This document shows positions 15,558-24,337 of a stretch of 42,245 nucleotides of DNA, one piece after another. Every line of letters starts with the position of its first letter. Position 1 is the stretch's first letter. The notes under the pieces are model-generated. The model had not been told where the DNA came from. It saw nothing but the letters and a program-made list of their open reading frames with translations, and ran no database searches. The translations under genes and the position numbers were made by a program. The stretch comes from a virus: positions 1-42,245 of IMG/VR virus record IMGVR_UViG_3300009159_004776, one strand, 5' to 3'.

Positions 15558-15890
15558 ATGAACGCTGAAAACACACTTACACAATTGAAACTATGGTGCC
15601 TTGCTCAAAGCAAGGATGAGCAAATTTGGACCAACAAAGGTACTACCTATCATTGGAATCGTGGCAAGGATACAGCCACAGGACTGGTCAACGGTGTTGT
15701 ACGCAAACTTGCAGGCATTGACGCATCTGGTCGCCAAATCTGGGTAGTAGCAGGATCATTTAAGATCGCTGGCACAGGAGAAGTCTTGCGTTTCACCGGA
15801 ATCCCTAGTAAAATTCAAAAGTCTTTTGAAGTACGGCAGACCACAGCATCTGCCGATGTTGTTAACACACCTGTATTAGAAACAGTATGA
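15558..15890 (+). CDS. Conserved phage protein of unknown function
   Basis: 110 residues with a strong Shine-Dalgarno (AAAAGGAGG). The middle, with WTNKGTTYHWNRGKD and DASGRQIWVVAGSFKIAG, looks like a small beta-sheet domain; the last 20 residues are flexible. No known enzyme motif. It heads a probable operon with the next two genes, from a host-type promoter, so it may be expressed early. Confidence 0.6.
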   Translation: MNAENTLTQLKLWCLAQSKDEQIWTNKGTTYHWNRGKDTATGLVNGVVRKLAGIDASGRQIWVVAGSFKIAGTGEVLRFTGIPSKIQKSFEVRQTTASADVVNTPVLETV

Positions 15891-16276
15891 GTATGCACCT
15901 TGAAGGGCCTTGGTTGTCCTACAACGGCAAAAAACGAGGCAAAGTAAAGTTTCGAAATGCCGACGAGGCTCGTAAGGCACGTGAGCTCGAAGCCTCTTGG
16001 AAAGAGCTATTAAAACAACAAGGCATCGAAGCTGAAGAAAAGCGTCGAACCAAAGCACTCAAGGCACCCACACTATCATATTCATTGTCAGCACCTCCTG
16101 GCCGTGAAACCCAACATATTCCCAGTAGAGATACAGGAGGGGGTGTTGCTACTCTAGCACCTGCCAAAGTCTATACAGGTACCAAAGTAAAAGGCATTGC
16201 TACTATGCACAAGTCAAATGCAGTTCCAGTTTTTAGTGACGAGGAAGCAGTTGACATAAGTAGAATGCGTCGATAA
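15887..16276 (+). CDS. Conserved phage protein (HKSNAVPVF family)
   Basis: 129 residues. The C-terminal half, with RETQHIPSRDTGGGVAT, KVYTGTKVKGIATMHKSN and AVPVFSDEEAVDISRMRR, is a pattern I recognise from a widely conserved phage protein of unknown function. The N-terminal half is basic and helical (RNADEARKARELEASWKEL). Its ATG overlaps the previous stop. A nucleic-acid-associated role is conceivable from the charge, but not shown. Confidence 0.7.
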   Translation: MSMHLEGPWLSYNGKKRGKVKFRNADEARKARELEASWKELLKQQGIEAEEKRRTKALKAPTLSYSLSAPPGRETQHIPSRDTGGGVATLAPAKVYTGTKVKGIATMHKSNAVPVFSDEEAVDISRMRR

Positions 16277-16279
16277 ATA
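16272..16279 (+). promoter_or_regulatory. T4-late-like box GATAAATA
   Basis: Ends 6 nt before the start codon at 16286; no Shine-Dalgarno sequence between. Confidence 0.45.
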
Positions 16280-16285
16280 ATTCTT

Positions 16286-17707
16286 ATGCCAGTAACATTC
16301 AGTGAACGACTTATAGCATACCTAGTGCTACTCAGTGGCCTAGCAATATCTGCTGTGGCAGAGTATTACTCTATCATGGGATTGATTGCTATCTATCCAG
16401 CCGCAGTTATTCCCATCGTTATTATGGGCGTGGTACTAGGCTTTGGAAAAATTAGTGCAACCATTTGGCTTAAACAGAATTGGCAATTTGCACCCTGGTG
16501 GTTAAAAACTTATATCCTACCTGCTATCATTGCTCTAATGGTGATTACAAGTTTAGGTGTATTTGGTTTTCTAAGTAAAGCACATAGTGACCAAAGTTTA
16601 GTATCAGGGGATGTACAGGCTAAGATTGCTGTATTTGATACACGGATTCAAACTGCAAAGGACAATGTTGATGCAAACAGGAAGGCGCTTAAACAGATGG
16701 ATGAGGCTGTGGACCAAGTTATGGGTCGAAGCAGTGATGAAAAAGGTGCCGATAAAGCTGTTAAAATCCGCAGAGCACAGCAAAAAGAACGTGTCCGACT
16801 TCAATCTGAGATTGCGGCCGAACAGAAAACTATTGCCGCCCTTAACGAAGAGAGAGCGCCAGTTGCCGCCGAGGTACGCAAGGTTGAAGCAGAAGTAGGA
16901 CCAATCAAATACATTGCACACTTGCTCTATGGTGAGAACCCGGATGCCAACATTCTAGAAAAGGCCGTTATTTGGGTAACTGTACTGATTGTTATTGTGT
17001 TAGATCCATTGGCAGTTATTTTATTGCTGGCCAGTCAATATAGTTTCCAATCATTCCGAGAAAGAGACAGTAAATCGCCAGGCGGTGTCATTATGGATTC
17101 TAATGGAACTATTATTGGTATCCAGGTACCAAAAGTGGAAACCCCAGCTCCAGCCGTTGCCGATGTAGTAGAAAAGCCCACCGAAGAACTGTCTCCTGAA
17201 GCCCAAGAAGTCCTCGAAGAAATGGACTTGCTGGCGGAGGTAGTGGCAGAAAATACCAGTACCTCTATTGTTACTAACGTTGAAGATTCAGTTCCGCCTC
17301 CCTCAGAAGCATTAGAGCATTGGAATCAAATGATTGCCGAGGCTGAAAAAGCAGTTGCCACAGAAGAACCAAAGACAGCAACAATTGACATGGAATTGAT
17401 TGATGCTCTTGAGTCAGCAGTGACTAGGCTACAAGATGAAAATGTAGCTCTTGAGGAAGAAGTTGCAGAACTTAGAAAAGCAAATCTTACAGCCAAGATT
17501 GAAAAATACGGCTATACCAGCGAAGGTGGCATAGTTAGAATAGCAGGCGAACAAATGCCAGAAGAAGAATTTAAAAATATTCTTAAAGGTGCTTTGTATG
17601 TTCAAAATGAAGAACAGGATCAAAGCGGGCTATGGAAAAAAATTACAGAAGAACAGTATATAGAACAGGCACGTAAGAAAAATGATAACACTGATAACGC
17701 CACCTGA
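16286..17707 (+). CDS. Membrane protein with coiled coils
   Basis: 473 residues. Hydrophobic segments are near 9-28, 32-55, 73-97 and 231-256, so three N-terminal membrane helices and a fourth after a long coiled coil (about 105-210, rich in Ala/Glu/Lys/Arg with DTRIQTAKDNVDANRKALKQ). The C-terminal 210 residues are acidic, with a second coiled coil near 365-400 (LQDENVALEEEVAELRKAN). Related proteins occur in T4-like marine phages without a known role. It may organise the host inner membrane during infection; this is a guess. The 3' end overlaps the next gene by 26 nt. Confidence 0.65.
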   Translation: MPVTFSERLIAYLVLLSGLAISAVAEYYSIMGLIAIYPAAVIPIVIMGVVLGFGKISATIWLKQNWQFAPWWLKTYILPAIIALMVITSLGVFGFLSKAHSDQSLVSGDVQAKIAVFDTRIQTAKDNVDANRKALKQMDEAVDQVMGRSSDEKGADKAVKIRRAQQKERVRLQSEIAAEQKTIAALNEERAPVAAEVRKVEAEVGPIKYIAHLLYGENPDANILEKAVIWVTVLIVIVLDPLAVILLLASQYSFQSFRERDSKSPGGVIMDSNGTIIGIQVPKVETPAPAVADVVEKPTEELSPEAQEVLEEMDLLAEVVAENTSTSIVTNVEDSVPPPSEALEHWNQMIAEAEKAVATEEPKTATIDMELIDALESAVTRLQDENVALEEEVAELRKANLTAKIEKYGYTSEGGIVRIAGEQMPEEEFKNILKGALYVQNEEQDQSGLWKKITEEQYIEQARKKNDNTDNAT

Positions 17708-18065
17708 TATTTTTGAAAATGAAAATACCAGTATACTATTAATGAATATATCCGATCAGGAACAAGAGGAATCTAGTCACTGGTTAGGAACACACACTGT
17801 AGACAAACCAATAAATTTATATTACTATCAAGGTGAACCCAACATGGGATGGCTTTTTCATGCCATTAGTATTTCCAAAGGAGTTTACCTTAACTGTAAT
17901 AATGACTCGGACATAACAAAATGGATAACTAGTTATGTTGTGGGCAAACACAATGTTTGGTATAAGTCGGATGATGTAAATCTCAACAATCTATTGAGCT
18001 ATATCAACCAAAAGCAAGTAAAAAATATAACAGAATTTTTAGAGGTGCATTTTGGCAAACAATGA
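17682..18065 (+). CDS. Conserved phage protein of unknown function
   Basis: 127 residues, starting [20 protein letters not shown]. Mixed alpha/beta, no signal peptide or catalytic motif. It lies between a membrane protein and clpX with overlaps on both sides, so translation of all three is coupled. Its position directly before clpX might hint at a link to protein turnover, but there is no sequence support. Confidence 0.6.
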   Translation: MITLITPPDIFENENTSILLMNISDQEQEESSHWLGTHTVDKPINLYYYQGEPNMGWLFHAISISKGVYLNCNNDSDITKWITSYVVGKHNVWYKSDDVNLNNLLSYINQKQVKNITEFLEVHFGKQ

Positions 18066-19281
18066 TCCTAGCTGTAGTTTCTGCGGTAAGAGCAAAGAAA
18101 ACGTAGAAAAATTAATCGTAGGCGGAGATAACATTGCAATCTGCAATGAATGTGTAGACCTTTGTGAAGACATTCTTAAAGAAGATAAAATTAAAAAGTT
18201 TCCCGGTGAGGAATCACAGTTACTTAATCCAGTACGGGTTAAAGAATATCTTGACGAATACGTTATAGGTCAAGAAGAAGCAAAGAAAACTTTAAGTGTG
18301 GCAGTATGCCAACACTTTAAGCGTATTGCTAAAAACGATCAAAACATCGAAATTGACAAGACCAATGTACTAGTAATGGGTCCAACTGGTTGCGGCAAAA
18401 CATTTCTAGTACGTAAACTAGCAGAATATCTAGATATTCCATTTGCTGTCTGCGATGCTACAGGATTAACTGAAGCAGGATATGTTGGCGACGATGTCGA
18501 AAGTGTTCTAATACGATTAGTTGCCAATGCCCAAGGCGATATTAAAAAAGCAGAGCACGGTATTGTTTACATTGACGAAATTGATAAGATTAGTCGCAAG
18601 GGTGAAAGTACTTCAATTACACGCGATGTCAGCGGTGAAGGTGTACAACAGGGCCTGCTCAAAATGATCGAGGGTAGCGTGGTTAGATTGCCCGCGGGGG
18701 AAAAGCGTAAACACCCACGCGGTGAAATGAATGAAATTGACACACGTAATATTCTGTTCATTTGTGGTGGTGCATTTGTAGGCTTGGACAAAATTGTATC
18801 ACGCAGGATCAGCACAGGTGGCGTGGGCTTTGGTAGCAAACTAAAAGCCAAAGAAGAAAAACGTAATCTATACAAAGAAGTCACAACCAAAGATCTTATC
18901 AGTTACGGACTTATTCCGGAATTTGTTGGACGCTTTGGTACTACTGCCAGTGTAGAAGAATTAGACACAGAACAGCTAATTCGTATTCTAAAAGAACCTA
19001 AAAATAGCCTTGTACGTCAATATCAGTACATTTTTGAGTTAGATGGCGTGACTATTACCTTTGATGAAGATGCACTGGCCGCAGTAGCAGAACAAGCTAA
19101 AAAGATGGAAACCAATGCTCGCGGACTTAAAAACATACTAGAAAAAATACTGCTACAATATCAATTTGAAGCCATGGATTTAGTAGAACGTGGTTTAACC
19201 AAAATTGTGATAAGTAAAGATACGGTGGAAGGAAAACCCGCTGTATTGATATTTGATAACAAGAATGAAAAAACAAAATAA
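18052..19281 (+). CDS. clpX: ClpX, ATP-dependent protease ATP-binding subunit
   Basis: 409 residues (E. coli 424). It unfolds proteins and passes them to ClpP. An N-terminal zinc-binding domain has C8, C11, C31 and C34. Walker A is GPTGCGKT (about 107-114), the pore loop AGYVGDD, Walker B IVYIDEID, then [13 protein letters not shown] and a GRFG sensor segment. The ClpP-docking loop reads GVGFG (IGF in E. coli), so docking to host ClpP is plausible. No clpP is in the window. The start is TTG at 18052: the zinc domain requires it, no ATG occurs before the AAA+ core, and AGAGGTG lies 5 nt upstream. It overlaps the previous gene by 14 nt. The tmRNA in this window makes LAA-ended tags, the classical ClpX signal. 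Confidence 0.95.
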   Translation: MANNDPSCSFCGKSKENVEKLIVGGDNIAICNECVDLCEDILKEDKIKKFPGEESQLLNPVRVKEYLDEYVIGQEEAKKTLSVAVCQHFKRIAKNDQNIEIDKTNVLVMGPTGCGKTFLVRKLAEYLDIPFAVCDATGLTEAGYVGDDVESVLIRLVANAQGDIKKAEHGIVYIDEIDKISRKGESTSITRDVSGEGVQQGLLKMIEGSVVRLPAGEKRKHPRGEMNEIDTRNILFICGGAFVGLDKIVSRRISTGGVGFGSKLKAKEEKRNLYKEVTTKDLISYGLIPEFVGRFGTTASVEELDTEQLIRILKEPKNSLVRQYQYIFELDGVTITFDEDALAAVAEQAKKMETNARGLKNILEKILLQYQFEAMDLVERGLTKIVISKDTVEGKPAVLIFDNKNEKTK

Positions 19282-19501
19282 TCAGGGCAGAGGAATATAC
19301 GTAGAAGTTAAAGATGGCAATGTTACTGTAGCACTACGTAAATTCAAGAAAAAAGTAGACGAATCTGGACTATTAATCGAAATTGTGAAAAGACAACACT
19401 TTGAAAAACCCACTACTGAGCGTAAACGCAAAGCTGGAGCCGCAAGGGCTCGTTGGCTTAAAAAATTATCTGAACAGCAGTTACCCAAAAAACTTTTTTA
19501 A
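19265..19501 (+). CDS. rpsU: Ribosomal protein bS21
   Basis: 78 residues from the ATG at 19265 ([10 protein letters not shown]); an in-frame TTG 12 nt upstream is less likely. It matches bS21 throughout: [18 protein letters not shown] (family: VALRRFKRxxEKAGxL), then [19 protein letters not shown]. bS21 sits near the anti-Shine-Dalgarno end of 16S rRNA and helps start translation. Phage-encoded bS21 is known in pelagiphages and other aquatic phages and is thought to replace host bS21. It overlaps clpX by 17 nt, so the two are translationally coupled. Confidence 0.93.
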   Translation: MKKQNNQGRGIYVEVKDGNVTVALRKFKKKVDESGLLIEIVKRQHFEKPTTERKRKAGAARARWLKKLSEQQLPKKLF

Positions 19502-19505
19502 ACGG

Positions 19506-19534
19506 TTGACTGATTTTACCTTTTGTGTTACAAT
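19506..19534 (+). promoter_or_regulatory. Sigma70-type promoter
   Basis: TTGACT 19506-19511, TACAAT 19529-19534, 17-nt spacer. The sequence AACGGTTGACT at its -35 is repeated at the porin promoter (40221-40230). Confidence 0.7.
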
Positions 19535-19568
19535 AATTCTATTGTTAAACAAAACCGAAAGGTAAATC

Positions 19569-20705
19569 ATGCAATTACTTGCAACCCCAGCTCAAACTTA
19601 CGCCGATCAAATTAATCAGCAATTTTATAAGAGTAAGAGTCAGTATGTAGGTTTAGAAGAAAGATTAACAGAAACAATTGGCAATAGTAAACTTCGAAAA
19701 ACTATTGTAAACTCGTCAGTTGAGGAGTTCCTGTCTCGAAATCCCCAATTTTCTAAATGGGAGGATTTTAAATTTTGTAGATGTGAGAAAACTACTCTTG
19801 ACAAGATTGTAATTGACATTACCCTTCAGCGTATGTTAAACCTCTTACATTCTTGTAACATTATGGATAAATTCCAGCAGATCCGTGTAATGCCAATATC
19901 AGTTTACGAAGACCCGCTAGCACCTGGGAAATATGTGTGTTGGGATGGTCAGCACACTGCAATTATGCTTTTTTTAATTGCCGCATATTCGTTGAAACTT
20001 GACATTGCCAAATGCGAAGTGCCTATTGTGGTATACGAAAGTAGCCAAAAATCAGAAATGCGTGAAAACTTCATGGAACTTAACGGTGGTGCTAAACTCC
20101 CGTTAGATTTGATTGATTATTTTCATCAGATGGTGTTTGCCGTACGTACAGACAACAGTACAAATCCAGTATGGGAACTTGTTGAAAAGAAACAACAAGC
20201 ACTTGAACAGGCAGGAATATTTGCTACCCATACTAAGTTTGGAGACACAGAAAAACCAGGAGCATTAAGTCGCTTGGACGAACTCATGGATACTAAAAAT
20301 TATGATTTAACAATTACTCAAAATTTCTGTAATTATTTTGCAGAAGTTTGTAGTAGTAATCGACCAGTTCAACCTAAAGAAGTTTGGATGTTGTACGAAT
20401 ATTTTAGATTGTGTCAAAAAGAAGGTATTAATGTAGATTCTAACTATATTAAAAAATTAGTCAAGAGTCTACAGTTTACTAACGGTGATTTTAACGCAAT
20501 ACTTTTAGCAAATAAAGCTAAAACTAGTTACCAAAAATGGTGGATTGATAACAATGTTAGTATTGACGGAAGCCTACGAGGTATTTCCTACCCAGAATAT
20601 CGATTGGGTATGACATTTTTCATCAAACAGGTTGCAAAAAACTTTACAGGAATTGTTCCTGTTGGGAATCCTCTTTGGGATGTTCCTGCTGAGGACTTAT
20701 TCTAA
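19569..20705 (+). CDS. DGQHR/ParB-like protein
   Basis: 378 residues. The central motif KYVCWDGQHTAIMLFLIAAY (about 118-137), preceded by a conserved strand IRVMPISVYED, matches the DGQHR/ParB-Srx nuclease-like fold found in phage and DNA-modification-linked proteins. The C-terminal 200 residues are helical with no known domain. It has its own host-type promoter and overlaps the HNH gene, so the two are a unit. A DNA-binding or nucleotide-hydrolysing role is possible; whether it attacks host DNA or protects the phage cannot be told from sequence. Confidence 0.6.
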   Translation: MQLLATPAQTYADQINQQFYKSKSQYVGLEERLTETIGNSKLRKTIVNSSVEEFLSRNPQFSKWEDFKFCRCEKTTLDKIVIDITLQRMLNLLHSCNIMDKFQQIRVMPISVYEDPLAPGKYVCWDGQHTAIMLFLIAAYSLKLDIAKCEVPIVVYESSQKSEMRENFMELNGGAKLPLDLIDYFHQMVFAVRTDNSTNPVWELVEKKQQALEQAGIFATHTKFGDTEKPGALSRLDELMDTKNYDLTITQNFCNYFAEVCSSNRPVQPKEVWMLYEYFRLCQKEGINVDSNYIKKLVKSLQFTNGDFNAILLANKAKTSYQKWWIDNNVSIDGSLRGISYPEYRLGMTFFIKQVAKNFTGIVPVGNPLWDVPAEDLF

Positions 20706-21169
20706 TGTTCCGCAACTTGCTGGAAGATAAAAAGAAGTCAATATCAGTAATCAAAAGACAAGTAGATAATCATCTTATTTGTTGTCTTGATGGGTGCGAT
20801 CGGCCGTTGACTATATACGAAGGACCTGGATCAGATTCTTTGTGCCGTCAGCATCAACGCAATCAACGTGAATACAACGGAACAGGAAGATTAGATAGGC
20901 CGCACACATTCCATAGAAAATGGATTTGTGATCACTGCGGAAAAGATGTTGCTGAAGAAGTTCGAAAAAAATATCCAGAAATAGAGACATCGGACCCGTC
21001 AGTATTCAACAGACTTTGTCGAAATCGTATCATCGGTGACCATATTATACGCAAGGCAGACGGTGGCGATGATTCGGAAGAAAATTTACAATCTCTGTGT
21101 TTAGATTGTAATTCTGACAAAACTATTTTAAACGAAGACTTTAGAAAAGGTAGTAGACAACAACTCTAA
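20705..21169 (+). CDS. HNH endonuclease
   Basis: 154 residues. The HNH core is IIGDHIIRKADGGDDSEENL (D-H, then N) followed by QSLCLDCNSDKT, with zinc pairs C-x-x-C in ICDHCG and CLDC. A second Cys pair (CCLDGCDRP and LCRQHQ) near the N terminus may be another zinc site. It starts at the last base of the upstream gene (TAATG). Likely cuts double-stranded DNA; it could be a homing enzyme or part of a two-gene effector with the DGQHR protein. Confidence 0.85.
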   Translation: MFRNLLEDKKKSISVIKRQVDNHLICCLDGCDRPLTIYEGPGSDSLCRQHQRNQREYNGTGRLDRPHTFHRKWICDHCGKDVAEEVRKKYPEIETSDPSVFNRLCRNRIIGDHIIRKADGGDDSEENLQSLCLDCNSDKTILNEDFRKGSRQQL

Positions 21170-21188
21170 TTGTTGTTATAATATATAC

Positions 21189-21719
21189 ATGGCAAAACAT
21201 CTAATGATTGACATGGAGACTATGGCAGTCTCTCCAAACGCTGTAGTACTGAGCCTCGGAGCAGTACACTTTAATCCCTATGCTTCGGGCTATGGAGATA
21301 AAATCTATTTTAAAATCGATCTCGATGACCAAGACAAGCTAGGCCGTGAAATTGATCCAAATACGCTCACTTGGTGGGGGCAGCAGAACCCTGAAATCAT
21401 GGAAGAGGCTTTTAGTGAAGAAGGTCGTATTCCACTTGTTGATGCTATGGACCAGTTTCATAAATTTGCCTGGGGATGTGATGCGTTCTGGAGTCACGGT
21501 GCTACCTTTGACCTAGTTATTATTGAAAACGTTTATAGGCAGTTAAATAAACCGCTGCCTTGGAATTACTGGCAGTTACGTGATACACGTACATTGTTTG
21601 ACCTAGGATATGATCCAGATATGCCTCAAGGAGGAAAGCATGATGCTCTACAGGATGCTATCCGTCAAGCAGTAGGTGTACAAAACATCTATACAAAACT
21701 TAAAATTCGTCCACGATGA
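21189..21719 (+). CDS. DnaQ-like 3'-5' exonuclease (DEDDh)
   Basis: 176 residues, like the phage 3'-5' exoribonuclease/exodeoxyribonuclease VIII group. Metal residues D8 and E10 are in LMIDMETM, the third acidic residue in WSHGATFDLVII, and the His-Asp pair in GGKHDALQDAI. LTWWGQQNPEIMEEAF is a typical family segment. No other domain. It may degrade RNA or proofread; the family contains both types. Confidence 0.85.
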   Translation: MAKHLMIDMETMAVSPNAVVLSLGAVHFNPYASGYGDKIYFKIDLDDQDKLGREIDPNTLTWWGQQNPEIMEEAFSEEGRIPLVDAMDQFHKFAWGCDAFWSHGATFDLVIIENVYRQLNKPLPWNYWQLRDTRTLFDLGYDPDMPQGGKHDALQDAIRQAVGVQNIYTKLKIRPR

Positions 21720-21895
21720 AAAAACAATCACACTTTAGATACTGGTGTCAAAATAAATGGAATGAACATTTAGAAGAACTCAATCAATGGGGCCTGCCTC
21801 GGCCAGCCTACGACAGTACCAATTACTTTAACAAGTACAAGTTCTGGTTGAAACGTGAATACAAACATGAAACTACAAGAAATATTCACGGATGA
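21716..21895 (+). CDS. Small conserved phage protein
   Basis: 59 residues (MKKQSHFRYWCQNKWNEHLE at the start). The ATG overlaps the previous stop (ATGA), and the gene overlaps the next by 29 nt. Rich in aromatic and basic residues (YDSTNYFNKYKFWLKREYKH). Short Trp/Tyr-rich proteins with this closing segment are conserved in T4-like aquatic phages. Function unknown. Confidence 0.65.
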   Translation: MKKQSHFRYWCQNKWNEHLEELNQWGLPRPAYDSTNYFNKYKFWLKREYKHETTRNIHG

Positions 21896-22658
21896 CTGCA
21901 TCCAGAATATCCTCGGGCACATTCGTGCCTGTTGGACTTATTCTAGCCCTACAAGCAAAACCCTAGAAGAAGCCATTTACCGGGGCATTAAACCATTCTA
22001 TCCAGATGTTAAAGATCTTGGAGGTCCTACTACCATTGTAGACATTGCCAAAGGCACACAGGCACTAGACATCAAAGGCGGACAACAACTAGGGCATCTG
22101 CAGAAACTAGGTAAAGCACAGAATTTAGACACTAATATTTTTGTAGAACAGATTGTGCCCGGTGCCGGCAAAATCAAAGTACGTATTCCTAAGTCAGTGG
22201 ACACTATTATTCGACGTCCAGGTATAAATCTAAAATCATTTACTGTTAAACCCAAAACTGCTGTGACTCAGTGTATAGAAGAATACAAAACTTTTGCAGA
22301 AACCACAACCAAAGATGCAGGCTGTGAATCTTTGTCTACGATATTTGTTTTATACGGAATGGATGAAAAGAAAGGTTATAAAAGTATTTTTTTGACCTTA
22401 GAAGAATTCTTTATTCCGGAAATCACTGAATGTAAAATTACTCTAAAAGAAGACCAATCACCGCAGGCCTATCTAGGCATAGATGCCAACGGTGATGTAA
22501 TTTACAAGCTAGTGCCCTTTAATCAAAGCAGTACTAACTCTTATAAAAAGTTTGATACTTCTCGCGGTGTTCTTTACACCTGGCCAGTTGAAGAACCAGA
22601 CCCTATCATTTATACAAAAGATATGAATGAAAAGATTGGATCAATAAAAATTATCTAA
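21867..22658 (+). CDS. Phage protein, possible PD-(D/E)XK nuclease fold
   Basis: 263 residues from the ATG at 21867 (MKLQEIFTDD); a GTG in frame 12 nt upstream is less likely. IVDIAKGTQALDIKGGQQLG (about 56-75) contains D-x(10)-D-x-K, resembling the metal-binding core of restriction-type nucleases. The rest, including a CIEEYKTFAETTTKDAGC segment and a beta-rich C-terminal half, has no recognised motif. The 3' end overlaps the convergent DUF454 gene by 8 nt. The nuclease reading is tentative. Confidence 0.5.
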   Translation: MKLQEIFTDDCIQNILGHIRACWTYSSPTSKTLEEAIYRGIKPFYPDVKDLGGPTTIVDIAKGTQALDIKGGQQLGHLQKLGKAQNLDTNIFVEQIVPGAGKIKVRIPKSVDTIIRRPGINLKSFTVKPKTAVTQCIEEYKTFAETTTKDAGCESLSTIFVLYGMDEKKGYKSIFLTLEEFFIPEITECKITLKEDQSPQAYLGIDANGDVIYKLVPFNQSSTNSYKKFDTSRGVLYTWPVEEPDPIIYTKDMNEKIGSIKII

Positions 22659-23073
22659 ACCAACCTAGTTTTTCACCAGCGGCCTTTCTACGGTCGCTTT
22701 CTTCTTTTGTGCTAGGATAACGGCTGGCCCATACCAATATTAGAGCAAAGAACACGCCCATTCCCAATACTGCCTTCCAGTTCTGTGTAGCAAACCACAT
22801 GATAACCAAGCTGGCATCCATGCTTAGGAACATGATCCATTTTACCTTGTTAGGATACACTCTGCCGTCACTCCAGTTATTAATGAACGGTCCAAACAGT
22901 TTGTGATTTAACATATAATCGTGAAACTTTTTACTACTACGAGCAAAACAGTAGGCAGCAATTAAACTGGGTGTTGACCAAGGAATACCTGGCACAATAA
23001 CACCAATATAGGCAATGCCTAAAAATAATATACCTGCCGTAAACCAAAGATACTTTTTAATTTTGTTAATCAT
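22651..23073 (-). CDS. DUF454 (YbaN-like) inner membrane protein
   Basis: 140 residues on the minus strand. Membrane helices are near 8-30 (LWFTAGILFLGIAYIGVIVP), 79-95 and 98-115. The family signature is GVIVPGIPWSTPSLIAAYCF followed by ARSSKKFHDYMLNHKLFGPFI. The molecular function of DUF454 is not known to me. It overlaps hemA by 4 nt in the same operon, suggesting a role linked to tetrapyrroles; this is inference. Confidence 0.85.
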   Translation of the reverse strand: MINKIKKYLWFTAGILFLGIAYIGVIVPGIPWSTPSLIAAYCFARSSKKFHDYMLNHKLFGPFINNWSDGRVYPNKVKWIMFLSMDASLVIMWFATQNWKAVLGMGVFFALILVWASRYPSTKEESDRRKAAGEKLGWFR

Positions 23074-24263
23074 AATATTTCCTTAAGACTACGAGTGAGA
23101 TAGTCAATGTCCGCTTCCGTGTGATTGGGGGTGGGTGTTGCACGAAGTCTTTCAGCCCCCCATGGTACTGTAGGATAATTGATTGGCTGTAGATAAATTG
23201 CTTTTTCTTCTAGCAGCCAATCAGATATGTGTTTACATTTTTTAGCATCACGTATCATAATAGGAACAATGTGTGTGTTGCCTTCCATTACGTCAATACC
23301 GTTGGATAACAAATGTTCCTTTGTCTGTGTTGCTACTTGAAATATTTTAGTACGTAGTTCAGGATGATCAGAAACATACTTAACAGATGCAAGAGCCCCA
23401 GCACACAGCACAGGACTCATACTAGTTGAAAAAATAAAACTTTGAGCAAAACTTCTAATCATATCAATTAAGTCTCTACCTGCGGCAACATAACCTCCCT
23501 GTACCCCGTAGGCTTTAGCCAGCGTACCTTGTATAACGTCAACACCGTCTACGCATCTCTGTTCTTCTGCAATACCTGCACCTCTAGCACCGTATAGTCC
23601 CACAGCATGAACTTCATCAACATAGACCATAGCACCGTATAACCTAGCTATATCACAGACATCGCTGATTAGACCCTTATCGCCGTCCATACTGTACACG
23701 CCTTCTAATGCAATAATTGGCTGTGAGTTTTCTGGTAAATTTTGTAGGATTTCTTTCAAATGTTCAAGGTCGTTATGCCGCCAAACAGTAATTGGTGCAC
23801 CGCTGCTTTTCATACCTACAATCATTGAGTTGTGATTGAACGCATCCGAAATATAATGCACATTTGGAATCATTTTGCCCATTACACCAAGAGCACCTTG
23901 ATTAGCTACATATCCGCTGGTAAAGGTCAGTGCCGAAGTTTTGTCATGCAGTTTGGCTAGTTCGTATTCTAGTGCCACATGATAATGAGTAGTTCCGGAA
24001 ATATTTCTAGTTCCGCCACTGCCTGCTCCGGCGGTATCTAATGCAGTACGCATAGCATCTAGAACAACTTTATGCTGTCCCATGCCCAAATAGTCATTAC
24101 TACACCAATTGGTAATGTGTTTGATATTGTATTTGCCGTAGTAAACAGCCCTTGGAAACTCGCCACACTCACGTAGAATGTCTGTGAAAACTCGATAGTT
24201 TCCATCAGATTTGAGTTTCTCCAAACTTTGTGCTATGGCATCTTGTGTTTTTGGTTTTATCAT
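23070..24263 (-). CDS. hemA: 5-aminolevulinate synthase (ALAS)
   Basis: 397 residues on the minus strand (typical ALAS about 405). It condenses glycine and succinyl-CoA to 5-aminolevulinate, using PLP (Shemin pathway). PLP lysine K250 is in GTLAKAYGV, the ring-binding Asp D216 in VYVDEVHAVG, and the stacking His H144 in DAFNHNSM. The glycine loop GAGSGGTRNISGTTHYH and NDYLGMGQH near 56-64 are hallmarks that separate ALAS from KBL/BioF. PINYPTVPWGAERLR closes the active site. No Shine-Dalgarno is visible; a TAAATA box lies 8 nt upstream. Betaproteobacteria usually make ALA from glutamate (C5 pathway), so this would be a bypass in such a host. Phage ALAS genes have been described in aquatic phages. 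Confidence 0.95.
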   Translation of the reverse strand: MIKPKTQDAIAQSLEKLKSDGNYRVFTDILRECGEFPRAVYYGKYNIKHITNWCSNDYLGMGQHKVVLDAMRTALDTAGAGSGGTRNISGTTHYHVALEYELAKLHDKTSALTFTSGYVANQGALGVMGKMIPNVHYISDAFNHNSMIVGMKSSGAPITVWRHNDLEHLKEILQNLPENSQPIIALEGVYSMDGDKGLISDVCDIARLYGAMVYVDEVHAVGLYGARGAGIAEEQRCVDGVDVIQGTLAKAYGVQGGYVAAGRDLIDMIRSFAQSFIFSTSMSPVLCAGALASVKYVSDHPELRTKIFQVATQTKEHLLSNGIDVMEGNTHIVPIMIRDAKKCKHISDWLLEEKAIYLQPINYPTVPWGAERLRATPTPNHTEADIDYLTRSLKEIL

Positions 24264-24271
24264 AATAGTTG

Positions 24272-24279
24272 TATTTAAC
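24272..24279 (-). promoter_or_regulatory. TAAATA box GTTAAATA (minus strand) for hemA
   Basis: On the minus strand GTTAAATA ends 8 nt before the hemA start codon; no Shine-Dalgarno sequence between. Confidence 0.45.
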
Positions 24280-24289
24280 CATAAGAATA

Positions 24290-24318
24290 TTGACAGAAAC
24301 CAAAGATGATGTTAAACT
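24290..24318 (+). promoter_or_regulatory. Sigma70-type promoter
   Basis: TTGACA 24290-24295, -10 TAAACT 24313-24318, 17-nt spacer. AAAGGAG follows before the ATG at 24338. It lies back to back with the hemA upstream region. Confidence 0.6.
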
Positions 24319-24337
24319 ATTACAAAGGAGTTAACTT

